Shown one piece after another: positions 15,594 to 26,241 of a stretch of DNA of 26,241 nucleotides. Source of the stretch: JADFUZ01 sp034430415 (GTDB lineage Bacteria > Chloroflexota > Dehalococcoidia > GIF9 > AB-539-J10); assembly GCA_034430415.1 (NCBI GenBank), contig DAOUEN010000137.1, positions 1 to 26,241 of the forward strand. The letters run 5' to 3'. The notes below the pieces were generated by a model, which saw only the letters and a list, made by a program, of their open reading frames with translations, searched no databases and was not told the DNA's origin. Position 1 is the stretch's first letter. Each line of letters begins with the position of its first letter. The translations under genes and the position numbers were made by a program.

Positions 15594-16646
15594 GTGAGAA
15601 CCATAGACCTGCGCAGCGACACCATCACTCTTCCCACCCAGGACATGCGGCGAGCTATATATGAGGCCGAACTGGGAGATGATGTCTACCAGGAAGACCC
15701 CACCGTCAACCACCTGGAGGAGCAGTCCGCCCGCATCATGGGCAAGGAGGCTTCTCTGCTCACAGACAGCGGCACCATGAGCAACGTCATCGCCGTCCTG
15801 GCTCAGACGCGCCCGGGCGATGAAATCATCGTGGGCAGCCAGGCCCACATGCTATGGTACGAGGTAGGCTCGGCATCTGCCCTGGGAGGCGTGGTGATAC
15901 GGGCTGTCCCCAACGAGGAAGATGGACGGATGGACCTCGACACGGTGGAGCAGACAATTCGAACGGAGAACATCCACTTTCCCCACACCACACTGCTCGG
16001 GCTGGAGAATACCCACAACCGCTGTGGCGGCGCTGTGCTCACCCCAGAATACAGCTCGGCAGCGGCCGAGCTGGCTCACCGACGCGGGCTTCGGGTTCAC
16101 CTAGACGGCGCCCGCATCTTCAATGCTGCCGTGGCCCTCGGTGTGTCAGCCAGGGAACTGGCTGCACCCGTGGACTCGGTCTGCTTCTGCCTGTCCAAGA
16201 GCCTCAGCGCACCCGTAGGCTCCCTCCTCTGCGGGACACAGGACTTCGTCGCCAGCGCCCGCAAGTGGCGCAAGATGCTGGGAGGAGGCATGCGCCAAGC
16301 AGGAATCATAGCTGCCGCCGGCATCGTTGCCCTGGAGGATATGGTTGAGCGCCTGGCCGAGGACCACGCCAACGCCCACCGGCTGGCGCAGGGGCTGGCC
16401 CGTATTCCAGCCATAACCGTTCACCCCGACAGGGTCCAGACCAACATAGTGATGCTTGAGCTACCGGCCGGTATCTCCACCTCCGATTTCATCCAGCGGC
16501 TGGACAGACAGGGGGTTAAAGTCGGCTCTCCCGGCGGGCAGAGAGTGCGCGCGGTAACCCATCGCATGGTTGACGCTGCCGACATCGACGAGGCCCTCAA
16601 ACGCATCGAGCTTGTGGCAACAGAAATGCAGTCAGCAGCCCGCTGA
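15594..16646 (+). CDS. ltaE: Low-specificity L-threonine aldolase
   Basis: 350 residues from GTG 15594. The ATG at 15588 is directly abutted by AAAGGAG (15581-15587), leaving no spacing; from the GTG the site lies 6 bases away, and the protein then begins MRTIDLRSDT, the classic start of this family. PLP enzyme of fold type I: Lys202 (LSKSLSAPVGS) binds PLP, Asp171 (HLDGAR) its pyridine nitrogen, and His85 stacks on the ring. It cleaves L-threonine or L-allo-threonine to glycine and acetaldehyde in the cytosol. The length is normal. It is divergent from the FAH-kbl operon. Confidence 0.93.
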   Translation: MRTIDLRSDTITLPTQDMRRAIYEAELGDDVYQEDPTVNHLEEQSARIMGKEASLLTDSGTMSNVIAVLAQTRPGDEIIVGSQAHMLWYEVGSASALGGVVIRAVPNEEDGRMDLDTVEQTIRTENIHFPHTTLLGLENTHNRCGGAVLTPEYSSAAAELAHRRGLRVHLDGARIFNAAVALGVSARELAAPVDSVCFCLSKSLSAPVGSLLCGTQDFVASARKWRKMLGGGMRQAGIIAAAGIVALEDMVERLAEDHANAHRLAQGLARIPAITVHPDRVQTNIVMLELPAGISTSDFIQRLDRQGVKVGSPGGQRVRAVTHRMVDAADIDEALKRIELVATEMQSAAR

Positions 16647-16651
16647 GAGGA

Positions 16652-16924
16652 GTGCGCCTTACGGAGACTGCGGTGCAGGAATGCCCATCGAATAATCAGC
16701 AGCGCCTCTTCGGTGACCTCGCCTGGCTATGGCCCATCATAAGCCCGCCCGAGGACTACGTGAAAGAGACCAAACGGTTCTGCAAGGTCATCAGGCAGCA
16801 CTCTCGACGCCAGGCCCGAACCCTGCTCAACCTGGGCTGCGGTGGGGGGCATCAAGCCACTCCGGTAGCGCGGGCTGCCTCACGCCAGCAGGCGCTTCAC
16901 CGCTTCTTGAACCTCACAGTGTAG
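16652..16924 (+). pseudogene. Truncated class I SAM methyltransferase (N-terminal remnant)
   Basis: A frame starting at GTG 16652, six bases after ltaE, reads LFGDLAWLWPIISPPEDY and then TLLNLGCGGGH. This is the N-terminus and SAM-binding motif I of a methyltransferase. A full enzyme would need about 150 further residues. Instead the homology stops near 16855, and the frame runs out at 16924 inside the 3' end of the converging gene. None of the other frames up to 16896 continues the domain. I read it as a gene cut off by deletion or rearrangement. Activity is not expected. Confidence 0.7.
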
Positions 16925-17535
16925 TTCCACAGATTGCCCGAACTGGCGTCCACGACGAAGCCCTCGTTCTGACAGGTCCTGATGGTGGTGGAACGCAGCG
17001 GATAGTCGGGATCGGGCAGGAACTCGGTCACCGCCAGGATTCCTCCGGACTTCAGTACTCTCCTGACTTCCCTGAGCGCCCTGCTCCGGTCAGGGATCTC
17101 CGGGAGCACTGTCACCATATACACCAGATCCAATGACCCATCCTCAAACGGCAGGCTGTAGGCGCTCGCCTGCCTCACTTCAACGTTCTCGATATCCCGG
17201 TTCTCCGACCTGCCTAACTTGTCTTGTAGCTGCGCCAGCATTCCCGATTGAACGTCAACGGCATGGACTTTGCCACCCCGCCCCACCACCCTGGCCACGA
17301 AGGTGGTAAAGCCGCCGCTGCCGCTGCCGAGCTCGAGCACGGTCATGCCCTGCTTGATGCCGCTGCGCTCTATCAGCTTTTCAGGCGATTGCATCCAGCG
17401 CCTGAAGCCGCTGTCGAGAAACGGTCCAACGAACGGCGAAACCGGAGAGTGCCAGAACCTGGCGATCAGGCGGAGCAGCGCGTAATATACAACGATGCCA
17501 GCGAGGACTATGAGCAAGAGCTTTGCTGTTGTCAT
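16897..17535 (-). CDS. Membrane-anchored class I SAM-dependent methyltransferase
   Basis: 212 residues. Residues 5-25 form one hydrophobic helix, then a cytoplasmic methyltransferase domain. Motif I is VLELGSGSGG (66-75), the acidic end of strand 2 is Asp94 in HAVD, and LREVRRVLKSGG (154-165) is the post-motif typical of Methyltransf_11/UbiE-like enzymes. The likely target is a lipid, quinone or small hydrophobic molecule, inferred only from the anchor. It follows nitroreductase by 53 bases on the same strand. No clear ribosome site is seen. Its 3' end overlaps the truncated methyltransferase frame on the other strand. Confidence 0.85.
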   Translation of the reverse strand: MTTAKLLLIVLAGIVVYYALLRLIARFWHSPVSPFVGPFLDSGFRRWMQSPEKLIERSGIKQGMTVLELGSGSGGFTTFVARVVGRGGKVHAVDVQSGMLAQLQDKLGRSENRDIENVEVRQASAYSLPFEDGSLDLVYMVTVLPEIPDRSRALREVRRVLKSGGILAVTEFLPDPDYPLRSTTIRTCQNEGFVVDASSGNLWNYTVRFKKR

Positions 17536-17588
17536 GGCGGCGCCACGGGCAACGAATGATAACTACTCAGGGGGAGATCCTCAAGCGT

Positions 17589-18296
17589 TCAGGGTGACGG
17601 AATCCGCGTCACCGTCTTGCTCCAGATGAATTCCTCGAGCTTGTCGTCCGTTCTGAATTTGTCCGTATCGTAGCATTCGTAGTGGATGATTTCCTCCAGC
17701 TCCCGGCGATAAGGTGCCCTCTCCTTCACCGGCCGGAGGGACCTGTCCCTCCTCTCCCTTTCTGTGTCCGGATATCCCAGCGGCATGATATGGTCCACCG
17801 TGTACACATCGGGGATCCCCAGCAGCCGTCTGACCTCCGTCTCGGGCGGCCCTCCCTGTATGGTCCCCCAGGCAGTGGCCAGGCCAAGGCTTGTCGCCGC
17901 TAGCTGCATGGCATAGGCGCAGACGGCCAGGCTCTGGCGCAACAGCACGTTCCTCCTCATCAGAACGGGGTAGGCCTCCTGGAGCCGCCGGTCGCCGCAG
18001 ACCACGATGAGGACCGGCGCCGTGAACAGGTGGGGCTGGACGGCCACCTTGAAATTGAAGGTCGGGTCTCGCCTCCTCGCTTCTTTGTACAGCGATACAA
18101 TGCTCCGGGATATCTTTCTCTTTGTTTCAGGGTCTTCCACCACCACAAACTCCCATGGCTGGGAGTTCCCTGCGGAGGGGGCATATCTGGCCACTTCGAG
18201 TATCTTCTCCACGGCTGCTCCCGGCACCGGATCCGGCCTGAATCTGCGGCAGCTTCTCCTGCTCTTGACCAGCATCAGAAGGTTCTCGTAGTCCAT
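17589..18296 (-). CDS. Nitroreductase family FMN oxidoreductase
   Basis: 235 residues. The FMN-binding pattern is clear: RRSCRRF (13-19) at the start, APSAGNSQPWEFVVV (39-53), GLATAWGTIQGG (138-149), and HIMPLGYPD (169-177). These enzymes act as dimers and use NAD(P)H to reduce nitro compounds, quinones or, in related branches, halogenated or activated aromatics. AAAGGAGGT precedes ATG 18296. The C-terminal 40 residues are charged and longer than in minimal nitroreductases. It lies between a small conserved-looking protein and a methyltransferase gene. Natural substrate unknown. Confidence 0.9.
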   Translation of the reverse strand: MDYENLLMLVKSRRSCRRFRPDPVPGAAVEKILEVARYAPSAGNSQPWEFVVVEDPETKRKISRSIVSLYKEARRRDPTFNFKVAVQPHLFTAPVLIVVCGDRRLQEAYPVLMRRNVLLRQSLAVCAYAMQLAATSLGLATAWGTIQGGPPETEVRRLLGIPDVYTVDHIMPLGYPDTERERRDRSLRPVKERAPYRRELEEIIHYECYDTDKFRTDDKLEEFIWSKTVTRIPSP

Positions 18297-18352
18297 CCTG
18301 TACCTCCTTTGACCATGGGTATGTCAGGCCTCGTTACCCCAGGCCTCGCCCA

Positions 18353-18574
18353 TCACACACCGACGGCATTGCGCAACTTCTGGACGAGTTCCCGCCGCTT
18401 CTGCTCGTCACCGGCCAGTTCCTGCTTCAGCTTTTTCCAGGCAGCCGGGCAGTCCTTATAGGCAACCCCGACTATCTGGTGAAAGGCCTGGTCAAGCTGT
18501 TTCTTGTTGGCGAGAGTCACCTCGATTCCGGCCTCAGCCAGAACATCCTTCATATGACGAAAATAGCAGGACAT
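18353..18574 (-). CDS. Small 73-aa hypothetical protein
   Basis: The frame is open to 18715, but GGAGGT sits 8-9 bases upstream of the internal ATG at 18574, so the protein starts MSCYFRHMKD and has 73 residues. It is helical and charged, with Cys3 and Cys42, and a KKLKQEL segment followed by EQKRRELVQKL, perhaps a short amphipathic helix. I think similar small proteins occur in Chloroflexota, but I cannot name a family or function. It is the first gene of a leftward set with the nitroreductase (56-base gap). Confidence 0.7.
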   Translation of the reverse strand: MSCYFRHMKDVLAEAGIEVTLANKKQLDQAFHQIVGVAYKDCPAAWKKLKQELAGDEQKRRELVQKLRNAVGV

Positions 18575-18677
18575 GTTGCGCCACCTCCGTTTGATTACAC
18601 TCTCTAGCATAACCGCTGCGACCTGCCAGGGCAACCGTTGCGCCCCCACGCCGTCTGTAGTGAGGGCGTGTCCGCCA

Positions 18678-18706
18678 ACGACACCCGCAACTGTCCCAGG
18701 TATAAT
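18678..18706 (+). promoter_or_regulatory. Promoter of the glgE operon
   Basis: A perfect TATAAT (18701-18706) has ACGACA (18678-18683, 4 of 6 to TTGACA) 17 bases upstream. Transcription would start near 18713, about 46 bases before glgE. The -10 box is nearly symmetrical and reads TATTAT on the other strand, but no matching -35 box was found leftwards. Confidence 0.6.
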
Positions 18707-18758
18707 ATGCTCCATATGAGCACCACGCCTTTGTCAGGCAAAGCTAGGTGGTACGAAA

Positions 18759-20744
18759 GTGATGGAACATGAAGAAAGCAGGAAACGAATAGTCATCGAG
18801 GGAGTAGAACCCGAGATTGACAGTGGTCGCTTCCCCATCAAGCGAATCATTAACGACAAGGTCGTCGTAGAGGCTGATATTTTCGCCGATGGCCATGATG
18901 TTCTCTCCGCTGCCCTTCTGTATCGCAAAGAAGGTAACAACAGCTGGATTGAGGTGCCCATGGAGTTTCTAGTCAACGACCGCTGGCGCGGTTCCTTTGT
19001 AGTCAGCGAGCTGGGGCGCTACCAGTACACATTGATTGGGTGGGTTAACCGATTCAAGTCGTGGCAACAGAAATTAGCAAAAAAAGTCGAGGCCGATCAA
19101 GATGTCTCCGTGGACTTTATGGAAGGGGCTCAGCTCATGGAGGAAGCGAGAGGGCGTGCTACTGACAGGGAGGCAAGAAAGATACGCGAGTGGGCAGAGT
19201 CCCTCCGCTCGACCGAGGCGTCTGTATCAGCCAAAGCTAAGCTGGTGCTGGGCGACAAGGTGACGGCAGCCATGGCCAAGCACTCGGACAGACAGTTTCC
19301 TGTTACTTATCCTAAAAAACTTGTAGTGATAGCCGACCGCGAAAAGGCACGCTTCGGCACCTGGTACGAGATGTTTCCCCGTTCCTGCATGTCCGAGCCT
19401 GGTCGCCACGGCACCTTCAAGGACTGCGAGACCCACCTTCCCTATATCTCGGAGATGGGCTTTGACGTACTCTATTTTCCCCCAATCCACCCCATCGGCT
19501 ACGCAAGCCGGAAGGGTAAGAACAACAATCCCACTGCCAAGACGGGTGACCCTGGGACTCCTTGGGCCATTGGGGCACAAGAGGGAGGACACAAGGCAGT
19601 CCATCCTCAGCTCGGCACTTTAGAAGACTTCCGAAGGTTCATGAATAAGGCACAAGAATACGGCATAGAGGTCGCTCTTGATTTGGCCTTCCAGTGCTCC
19701 CCTGACCATCCCTATGTGAAACAGCACCCAGAATGGTTTCGCTGGCGTCTGGATGGAACAGTGCAATATGCGGAAAATCCGCCCAAGAAGTATCAGGACA
19801 TCTATCCACTGGAGTTCGACACTGAGAACTGGCAAGAACTCTGGGAGGAATTGAAGAGCATCATTCTTTTCTGGATAGACCAGGGAATTCGCATCTTCCG
19901 AGTGGATAATCCTCATACTAAGCCATTCGCTTTTTGGGAGTGGCTGATTAGTAAGGTCAAAGCTGATTACCCTGAAGTTATCTTCTTAGCTGAGGCGTTC
20001 ACTCGGCCCAAGATTATGTATCAGCTAGCCAAGCTGGGCTTCAGCCAGTCCTATACCTATTTCACCTGGCGCAACGTCAAGTGGGAACTCACCCAGTACT
20101 TCACCGAGCTGACCCAGACTGATGTACGGGAGTTCTTTCGGTTTAGCCTCTGGCCGAATACCCCTGATATTCTGAGCGACTATCTTAGAGATGGTGGACG
20201 ACCCGCATTTATGACACGGCTGGTACTGGCGGCGACTCTTGGAGCCAATTACGGAATTTATGGCCCTGCTTTTGAGCTCTGCGAGAATCATCGTAAAGAC
20301 AGGGAAAGCGAAGAATATCTGGACTCAGAAAAATATGAGCTGAAGCACTGGGATATCGAGAGCCCCAACAGCCTAAAGGATTTTATCGCCCGGGTGAATC
20401 GCATTCGCAGGGAAAACCCTGCCCTTCACAACGACTTAAGCCTGCGCTTCCATTCAGTAGACAATGACCAGCTTATTTGCTATAGCAAGCAAACTGAAGA
20501 CCTTGCCAACATTATGTTGGTTGTGGTGAACCTGGATTACCGATACAAACAGTCTGGATGGGTAGGCCTTTCCCTTGAGGAATTGGGGCTTGACCACGGC
20601 CAACCCTATGAAGTGCATGACCTTCTGGCGGATGCTAGCTACCAGTGGCAGGGTTCGCAGAACTACGTGGAGCTTGATCCCCAAAATATGCCAGCCCATA
20701 TCTTCCGCATACACCAGGTGGATTATCACGAGAAACAACTGTAG
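18759..20744 (+). CDS. glgE: GlgE: alpha-1,4-glucan:maltose-1-phosphate maltosyltransferase (GH13_3)
   Basis: 661 residues. It transfers maltosyl units from maltose 1-phosphate to the ends of alpha-1,4-glucans. Layout: N-terminal beta domain (about 30-120), a helical insert (120-190), the catalytic barrel, and a C-terminal beta domain. Signature segments are SEPGRHGTF (212-220), PPIHPIGYASRKGKNN (241-256), EGGHKAVHPQLGT, and RVDNPHTKP with nucleophile Asp383. Glu412 (AEAFTRP) is the acid/base, and Asp470 (NTPD) the third carboxylate. GTG 18759 and ATG 18762 are adjacent; AGGTGG (18746-18751) suits either. It is first in an operon with TreS-maltokinase, which makes its donor. Confidence 0.96.
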   Translation: MMEHEESRKRIVIEGVEPEIDSGRFPIKRIINDKVVVEADIFADGHDVLSAALLYRKEGNNSWIEVPMEFLVNDRWRGSFVVSELGRYQYTLIGWVNRFKSWQQKLAKKVEADQDVSVDFMEGAQLMEEARGRATDREARKIREWAESLRSTEASVSAKAKLVLGDKVTAAMAKHSDRQFPVTYPKKLVVIADREKARFGTWYEMFPRSCMSEPGRHGTFKDCETHLPYISEMGFDVLYFPPIHPIGYASRKGKNNNPTAKTGDPGTPWAIGAQEGGHKAVHPQLGTLEDFRRFMNKAQEYGIEVALDLAFQCSPDHPYVKQHPEWFRWRLDGTVQYAENPPKKYQDIYPLEFDTENWQELWEELKSIILFWIDQGIRIFRVDNPHTKPFAFWEWLISKVKADYPEVIFLAEAFTRPKIMYQLAKLGFSQSYTYFTWRNVKWELTQYFTELTQTDVREFFRFSLWPNTPDILSDYLRDGGRPAFMTRLVLAATLGANYGIYGPAFELCENHRKDRESEEYLDSEKYELKHWDIESPNSLKDFIARVNRIRRENPALHNDLSLRFHSVDNDQLICYSKQTEDLANIMLVVVNLDYRYKQSGWVGLSLEELGLDHGQPYEVHDLLADASYQWQGSQNYVELDPQNMPAHIFRIHQVDYHEKQL

Positions 20745-20770
20745 TACAATGCGTACAAGAGGTTATCAAT

Positions 20771-24225
<3,455 letters not shown>

Positions 24226-24229
<4 letters not shown>

Positions 24230-26241
24230 GTGTTCTTTCGAGTGCTCGCTTTCTCCATCAACTAGCCCGCCTCTACGGTGTTCAGACAGCCTACTACGAT
24301 GTGAATCACCATCGGCAGCAGGCCTCTGAGGAATCTTTATTGGCGGTACTCCGCTCATTGGGAGCCCCAGTTGCGAGCCTTCGGGATGTGCCCTCGGCGT
24401 GGCGCGAACTACAACAGGTACTGTGGCAGCGAGTGATAGAGCCGGTCGTCGTGGCCTGGAATAGAGAGTCACTTCCCGTGGAGATCCGCCTTCCCCTTAG
24501 TGCATCTGACGCTAATCTCAAATGTCATTTGAAGTTGGAGACCGGCAAACATCTGCGATGGGAGTGGCATGGTGCCGACTTTGAAGTGTTAAAGGCCGCA
24601 AATGTAGAAGGCAGGCCATATGTGGTCAAGCAGCTTACGTTGCCCAATCAGTTACCCTGGGGATATCACCGTCTCACCTTGGAGCTGGAGGGAAGACAGG
24701 AAGAAAGTACGATCGTTTCGTGTCCGCATAACACCTATACCCCTCCAGTAGAATTGGAGGACCGGAGCTTTGGTGTCTTCCTTCCCCTACATGCCTTGCA
24801 TTCAGAAAACAGCTGGGGAAGTGGCGACTTCTCGGACCTCCAGGCTTTAATAGCATGGGTCGCTGGAATGGGCGGTAGTGTGGTAGCTACCCTACCACTA
24901 TTGGCCACCTTCTTGGACAGGCTCTCTGAACCCAGTCCTTATCTCCCTGCCAGCCGCCTATTATGGAATGAGTTTTATCTGGACATCAACGCGGTTTCAG
25001 AGCTCAAGGAGTCACCTTCAGCACAGGCTCTCCTGGGATCACCGTCATTTCAGAATGAGCTTAAGGCTCTCCGTAGCTCACATCTGGTAGATTATCAGCG
25101 ACAGATGGCATTGAAGCGTCAGGTTCTCAAAGAGCTCTGTCGGAGCCTATTTGCTGAAGCATCCAACCGACTTGAGGAACTTCATCGCTTCACTGAGGAA
25201 GATCCGCTGGTTGAGGACTACGCTCGCTTCCGGGCAGCGTGTGAAAACCGGCGCGATTCGTGGCGGTTCTGGCCGCAGTCCCTTCGAGAGGGTAACTTGA
25301 CCGAACGCGATTACGACGAGGAGAACAAGCGTTACCACTTGTACGTACAGTGGCTGGCCCATCAGCAACTAGCAAGTGTCTCAGAAGAGGCCAGAGACAA
25401 AGGTGTCCAACTGTATCTAGACCTTCCACTGGGTGTCCACCCCGACGGCTACGATGTGTGGCGTGAGCGTGACATCTTCATGCCAGATATCTCGGCTGGT
25501 GCGCCGCCAGACGCGGTCTTTGCCAAGGGGCAGAACTGGAGATTCCCGCCGCTGCATCCGGAAAAAATCCGGCAACAAGGTTACCGCTACATAATTGCCT
25601 GCCTGCGCCATCACCTTCGCTGTGCCAGTATACTTCGTATCGACCACGTCATGGGCCTTCACCGGCTATTCTGTATTCCGCAGGGATTGGAGGCCGAGCA
25701 TGGGGTCTATGTACGTTACCACTCCGAGGAACTCCACGCCATACTGGCCCTAGAGTCACATCGCCACAAGGCTATCATTGTCGGCGAAGACCTGGGCACG
25801 GTACCCTCATACGTAAGGCCGGCTATGAGGAGGCACGACCTCCATCGTATGTACGTGGTGCATTACGAACTTGCCTCTGACCTGCGAAGATGCCTGCCTC
25901 CAGTTTCACCTAACTCCGTAGCCAGCCTTAATACCCATGATATGCCTCCATTTGCTGCATTCTGGCAAGGTCTGGATATTGAGGAACGGAGGAGGATTGG
26001 TCTCCTGGACAAGGCAGGCGCAGAAGAGGAGAGAAGTAGGCTCCTCAGCCTGAAAAGAGCTTTGGTGACTTTCTTGCAGGATAGGGATTGGCTCCAAGGA
26101 GCAGAGAATGATATCGCGGCTGTTCTCAAGGCATGCTTATCATTTCTGGCTGCCAGCCAAGCTCGGCTGGTTCTCATCAACCTGGAAGACCTTTGGCTTG
26201 AGACGCAGCCCCAGAACGTACCGAGCACTAAGAAAGAATAC
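24226..26241 (+). CDS. malQ: 4-alpha-glucanotransferase MalQ, GH77 (3' partial)
   Basis: An open frame from GTG 24226, overlapping the treS stop as GTGA, runs 672 codons without a stop to the window edge. Family landmarks are SENSWGSGDFSDL with PYLPASRLLWN, then the catalytic residues: nucleophile Asp473 (RIDHVMG), acid/base Glu521 (VGEDLGTVP) and Asp572 (NTHDMPP). The edge falls at LEDL(W) followed by QNVPST, so probably only about 30 residues are missing. The N-terminal ~190 residues form an extra beta-rich domain ahead of the barrel. MalQ transfers glucan segments between maltodextrins in the cytoplasm, complementing the GlgE route. It is cotranscribed with treS and glgE. Confidence 0.94.

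Overview
The window looks like a chromosome segment of an anaerobic bacterium, most plausibly Chloroflexota (Dehalococcoidia-like). The pointers are lipoproteins with acidic or proline-rich linkers behind the lipobox, TRAP transporters, a pyrrolysine-free MttB homologue, an oxygen-sensitive glycyl radical enzyme with its activase, and a PKD-type lipoprotein. This placement is inferred from gene content only; no rRNA or other marker gene is present.

Region 1 (1-5.8 kb): two tandem TRAP transporter operons, dctP-dctQ-dctM, read rightwards. The first is cut by the window edge inside dctP. The permease genes of the two copies are very alike (both DctM are 445 aa, about 85% identical by eye), while the binding proteins have diverged. 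In both copies a strong hairpin separates dctP from dctQ.

Region 2 (6.0-13.3 kb): a catabolic-looking block. It holds an MttB-family methyltransferase without pyrrolysine, a GyaR-like D-2-hydroxyacid dehydrogenase, a leftward PKD-repeat lipoprotein, then a glycyl radical enzyme directly followed by its 8Fe-type activating enzyme.

Region 3 (13.3-18.6 kb): a leftward pair of fumarylacetoacetase-family protein and Kbl-like aminotransferase-fold enzyme, a divergent low-specificity threonine aldolase, a truncated methyltransferase remnant, and a leftward trio (73-aa protein, nitroreductase, membrane-anchored methyltransferase). Kbl, threonine aldolase, GyaR and possibly a betaine-type MttB all touch glycine or glyoxylate chemistry. 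No shared pathway is proven.

Region 4 (18.7-26.2 kb): a rightward alpha-glucan operon of glgE, a treS-maltokinase fusion and malQ (cut by the window end). It sits behind a perfect TATAAT box and appears less GC-rich than the rest. The three proteins form the GlgE route: trehalose to maltose, to maltose 1-phosphate, to alpha-1,4-glucan, with MalQ remodelling maltodextrins.

No tRNA, rRNA, CRISPR array, insertion sequence or integrase was seen. No gene-free stretch exceeds about 300 bases; the longest, 2411-2697, holds a terminator and a promoter.
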